A DNA stretch of 9,032 nucleotides, from positions 1-9,032 of the forward strand of contig CAIVGD010000390.1 in the NCBI GenBank assembly GCA_903905395.1. The letters run 5' to 3'. Positions within the stretch are counted from its first letter, which is position 1. The number at the start of each line of letters is the position of its first letter. Shown here piece by piece: positions 7,045 to 9,032 of the stretch. Source of the DNA: an uncultured Verrucomicrobiota bacterium. Its GTDB lineage: Bacteria > Verrucomicrobiota > Verrucomicrobiia > Methylacidiphilales > Verrucolacustridaceae. Under the pieces are notes generated by a model that had not been told where the DNA came from, ran no database searches, and worked only from the letters and a program-made list of their open reading frames with translations. The position numbers and the translations under genes are program-made.

Positions 7045-7461
7045 ATGGCAGGCAAACTTAGGCTGGTGGTGGTGACTCCCGAGGGCAAAACCTTCGACGA
7101 CGATGTCGAACAGGTCGTCATGCCCGGGGTGGAGGGGCAACTCGGCATTCTGCCGGGTCACGTACCACTGCTCACTCAGATCCAACCCGGGGAGCTGGAT
7201 CTGCAGGTTGGGTCGCGATGGAATGAGTTGGCGGTAGGGGGAGGATTTGTCGAGGTGGCGGGGGACCGAGTGACCATACTGACCGATATGGCGGTGAAGG
7301 TGGAGGACATTGATGAACATGCGGTGGAGCGGGCCTTGGAGAACGCCAAGAAGGCACTCCTCGAAAAAGCGGGCAGTCCGGAATCGGCCGAGTTGATGGC
7401 CATGATCCAACGTTCGACGTCCCAGTTGAATCTGAAGCGCAAGCGGCGAACGAACTCTTAA
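7045..7461 (+). CDS. atpC: F1Fo ATP synthase subunit epsilon
   Basis: Epsilon sits on the foot of gamma and can block ATP hydrolysis through its C-terminal helices. The protein is 138 residues. The N-terminal beta sandwich (about 1-86) contains the signature EGQLGILPGHVPLLT at 30-44 and the GGGFVEV strand. The two-helix C-terminal arm (about 88-125) is present, followed by a basic tail KRKRR. An inhibitory function is therefore possible, but the sequence cannot settle it. The ribosome binding site is weak: purine-rich GAGG and GGAA lie 10 or more bases before the ATG. This is the last gene of the operon, 29 bases after atpD and directly before a terminator-like hairpin. Confidence 0.95.
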   Translation: MAGKLRLVVVTPEGKTFDDDVEQVVMPGVEGQLGILPGHVPLLTQIQPGELDLQVGSRWNELAVGGGFVEVAGDRVTILTDMAVKVEDIDEHAVERALENAKKALLEKAGSPESAELMAMIQRSTSQLNLKRKRRTNS

Positions 7462-7470
7462 TATTTTTGG

Positions 7471-7502
7471 TTTGGTAAATATTTACTGCCAAATTTTTTT
7501 AT
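7471..7502 (+). terminator. Probable rho-independent terminator of the atp operon
   Basis: A hairpin starts ten bases after the atpC stop. Its core is the perfect 12-bp palindrome GTAAATATTTAC (7475-7486). It is extended by TTTG on the left and CAAA on the right across a three-base bulge, and seven T residues follow at 7494-7500. The position and T-tract fit an intrinsic terminator. The stem is unusually AT-rich for this GC-rich DNA, so its strength is uncertain. Confidence 0.55.
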
Positions 7503-7504
7503 AA

Positions 7505-7685
7505 AAACCACGATGGATGTACCCCGAGAAGGTGCTTCATCGGGCCAAGGTGGTGGCGGCACAACGAAAGACAACTGATTCTTGCGGCGACGCGTAGTTG
7601 TGGGGTCTCTGAACTGGTGACGGAGGATTTCGGTCATGGACAGGACTACGATGGGATTCGGGCGGTGAATCAGGTTGTCAGCTAA
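7505..7685 (+). pseudogene. Decayed 3' fragment of a PIN-domain (VapC-like) gene
   Basis: Two overlapping plus-strand frames read as parts of one PIN-domain protein. From about 7520 one frame gives PEKVLHRAKVVAAQ and ends at a TAG at 7595-7597. From 7572 a different frame gives QLILAATRSCGVSELVTEDF and then GHGQDYDGIRAVN, ending at TAA 7683-7685. The second part matches the typical C terminus of a VapC-like PIN protein: a helix, an L-x-TEDF-x-HGQ strand with the late acidic Asp, then a GIRAVN end. The aspartate expected just before the ILAA helix is missing, and the N-terminal half with the first acidic residues is absent. This is therefore a frameshifted, truncated relic. It belongs to a different PIN subgroup from the intact toxin at 155-541, which ends in TRDAHFDHL. 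Confidence 0.6.
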
Positions 7686-7737
7686 AATGTGGGTTCAGGT
7701 GTGGAGGGAGGCACAATTATCATCGTTGCATTTTAGC
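7681..7737. repeat. 9-bp inverted repeat upstream of pta
   Basis: GCTAAAATG (7681-7689) is matched exactly by its reverse complement CATTTTAGC (7729-7737), with 39 bases between. It lies in the gap before pta and its left arm contains the stop codon of the PIN relic. It could be an operator, the base of an RNA stem or chance. Confidence 0.45.
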
Positions 7738-7766
7738 GGGGGATGTTGACCTTGCTCTGAAAAGGG

Positions 7767-7773
7767 AAGAGGT
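7767..7773 (+). promoter_or_regulatory. Ribosome binding site favouring a TTG start for pta
   Basis: AAGAGGT ends six bases before the TTG at 7780, but 15 bases before the first ATG at 7789. The spacing favours TTG as the start codon. A TTGACC at 7746-7751 resembles a -35 box but has no matching -10, so no promoter is called. Confidence 0.45.
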
Positions 7774-7779
7774 CGAAGA

Positions 7780-8859
7780 TTGGGTTATATGAATACGGGA
7801 TCCCTCTTTCTTTCTCTGGCAGAGAAGCTGGTTCGTCATCCGAAGCGGATCGTTTTTCCAGAGGGCACCAATCCGCAGGTCGTCCGAGCGGCCGCACGCT
7901 TTGCCCATTTACGGCTGGGGCCCGTGGTCCTGCTCGGGCAACCCGATCTGATCCGCCGGCAAGCGAAGGCCCAAAAGATGGATTTAGACCGGGTCATGAT
8001 ACTCGATCCCGTCGAGGGGCAGGACCGGCAGATGTTCAAGGATCATCTCCGCACGGAAGCGAGCGGGACGAAACTCAAGCTGAGTCAGATCGATGATATG
8101 CTTTCTGATCCGATCCTTTACGGGACGCTCATGTTGCGATTCGGGCAGGTGGATGGTTTGGTCGCAGGTGTGGGTGCGTATTCTGGTAACGTTTTACGTC
8201 CTTTGATCCGGATGATCCCGCGCCTCCCCCATATCTCGCGAATCTCGAGTGCGACGATTTTGGAATGTGCAGACCGGAAGATGGGGGACGGAGGGCTCTT
8301 GTTGGCGGGGGATGCGGCGGTGGTGCCCATGCCCACGGCGGACGAAATCGCGGCTACGGCGGTGGGTTTGGCCGGTCTAAAAATGAGACTCACTGGCCGG
8401 AGCGCGAAGGTGGCTCTTCTCTCCTATTCCACCAAGGGAAGCGCGGCCTTGAACGAGGAGACGGGGAAGGTCATTCAAGCGACGAAGAAGGCCCAGGCGT
8501 TGGCGGAGCAGATCGGATTGAAGGCTGAATTTGACGGCGAACTGCAGATCGATGCGGCCCTCGATCCGCAAAAAGCCCGCTTAAAAGCCCCGGGTTCCAC
8601 CGTGGCCGGACGGGCGGACTGCCTCGTCTTTCCGGATCTCAGCTCCGGCAACATCGCGATCAAGAGCATTCAACATTTCGGTGCGGTTCGGACTTACGGC
8701 AACATCCTTCTCGGGTTGCGATTGCCCGCGGCGGAGATCAGCCGCGGAGCGGACGAAGAGGAGGTCCTCGGGGTGGCGGCCATTGTCGGGCTTTTGGCCG
8801 TGGAGTACCGGAAACTTTATCCGGAACCATCGTCACCGGTGGTGGCGCGCGGGAGGTAG
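7780..8859 (+). CDS. pta: Phosphate acetyltransferase (catalytic-domain form)
   Basis: This is a 359-residue member of the PTA_PTB family, which interconverts acetyl-CoA and acetyl-phosphate. With acetate kinase it yields ATP or activates acetate. The family landmarks are in order: IVFPEG (24-29), DGLVAG (125-130), LLSYSTKGSA (213-222), DGELQIDAALDP (252-263), KAPGSTVAGRAD (269-280), FPDLSSGNIA (284-293) and ISRGADEEEV (320-329). The Ser-Arg of ISRG corresponds to catalytic residues described for Methanosarcina Pta. The segment after DGLVAG is VGAYSGNVLRP, where most family members have a VHSTAD-like loop, so a different acyl substrate is possible. It lacks the N-terminal P-loop/DRTGG part of long Pta proteins, and a gene for such a domain follows directly. 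The TTG at 7780 is preferred over the ATG at 7789 because of ribosome binding site spacing. Confidence 0.85.
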   Translation: MGYMNTGSLFLSLAEKLVRHPKRIVFPEGTNPQVVRAAARFAHLRLGPVVLLGQPDLIRRQAKAQKMDLDRVMILDPVEGQDRQMFKDHLRTEASGTKLKLSQIDDMLSDPILYGTLMLRFGQVDGLVAGVGAYSGNVLRPLIRMIPRLPHISRISSATILECADRKMGDGGLLLAGDAAVVPMPTADEIAATAVGLAGLKMRLTGRSAKVALLSYSTKGSAALNEETGKVIQATKKAQALAEQIGLKAEFDGELQIDAALDPQKARLKAPGSTVAGRADCLVFPDLSSGNIAIKSIQHFGAVRTYGNILLGLRLPAAEISRGADEEEVLGVAAIVGLLAVEYRKLYPEPSSPVVARGR

Positions 8860-8865
8860 GAGCGG

Positions 8866-9032
8866 ATGGAACTGAATACGGTCACGCCGCGGATTTACGT
8901 GGCGGCGACCCGGCAGGACGACGGGAAAACCACCTGTTGTCTGGGGCTCTACGCGGCACTGGGCGCCAAATTTTCAAAGATCGGTTACACCAAACCGGTT
9001 GGACAGAGGTTTGTGGAGATCGCGGGCAAGAA
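8866..9032 (+). CDS. BioD-like P-loop protein (phosphotransacetylase N-terminal type), partial
   Basis: Only the first 55 codons are inside the window, and the gene continues past the right edge. The start has the dethiobiotin-synthetase-like (AAA_26) pattern: a short beta strand (RIYVAAT, 9-15), the P-loop TRQDDGKTT (15-23, Lys21), a helix, and the second strand KIGYTKPVGQR. The IxxT-x-DGKTT and KPVGQR elements also occur in the N-terminal domain of long Pta proteins, which is followed there by a DRTGG domain. The gene starts six bases after the pta stop, with GGGAGG and AGGAG in the overlap region, so it is co-transcribed. A role as regulator or partner of the Pta catalytic chain is inferred from this neighbourhood only. 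Confidence 0.75.
   Translation, partial: MELNTVTPRIYVAATRQDDGKTTCCLGLYAALGAKFSKIGYTKPVGQRFVEIAGK

Noticed and set aside
7746..7774. TTGACC as the -35 box of a pta promoter
   Set aside because: No -10-like hexamer lies 16-18 bases downstream, and the region there is the ribosome binding site.
1..9032. CRISPR arrays, tRNA or rRNA genes, insertion sequences
   Set aside because: No regularly spaced direct repeats, cloverleaf-like segments, transposase-like frames or IS ends with target duplications were seen.

Overview
The window is a complete bacterial F1Fo ATP synthase operon with a toxin-antitoxin pair in front of it and acetate/acetyl-phosphate metabolism genes behind it. The gene content and protein style suggest a Verrucomicrobiota-like bacterium with moderately high GC. 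The pointers are the N-terminally extended AtpF, the very short AtpH, a catalytic-domain-only phosphotransacetylase and a separate BioD-like P-loop gene next to it. This placement is an inference from remembered family features, not from a search.

Layout. Positions 1-154 hold nothing recognisable. Positions 155-841 (minus strand) hold a type II toxin-antitoxin pair: a VapB-like ribbon-helix-helix antitoxin followed by a VapC-like PIN-domain RNase with its acidic residues intact. A divergent intergenic region of about 147 bp (842-988) separates it from the atp operon. Positions 989-7461 (plus strand) carry atpB-atpE-atpF-atpH-atpA-atpG-atpD-atpC in the classical order, with gaps of 10 to 83 bp. 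Together they encode the Fo motor (a, c, b), the stalk and clamp (delta) and the F1 head (alpha, gamma, beta, epsilon). No atpI or atpZ lies directly upstream.

Positions 7462-7779 contain an AT-rich hairpin with a T-tract, which is the likely operon terminator. They also contain a frameshifted remnant of a second PIN-domain gene and a 9-bp inverted repeat. Positions 7780-8859 encode a phosphate acetyl/acyltransferase (Pta catalytic domain). Six bases later a P-loop protein of the dethiobiotin-synthetase-like type starts and runs off the window end. In long Pta proteins such as that of E. coli, domains of this kind are fused to the catalytic domain.

Functionally, the window joins oxidative (proton-driven) and substrate-level (acetyl-phosphate) energy conservation. 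The c subunit has a proton-type binding site. Nothing here is clearly a new system. The best leads are the PIN remnant between the operon terminator and pta, the unusually short delta subunit, and the split Pta arrangement.
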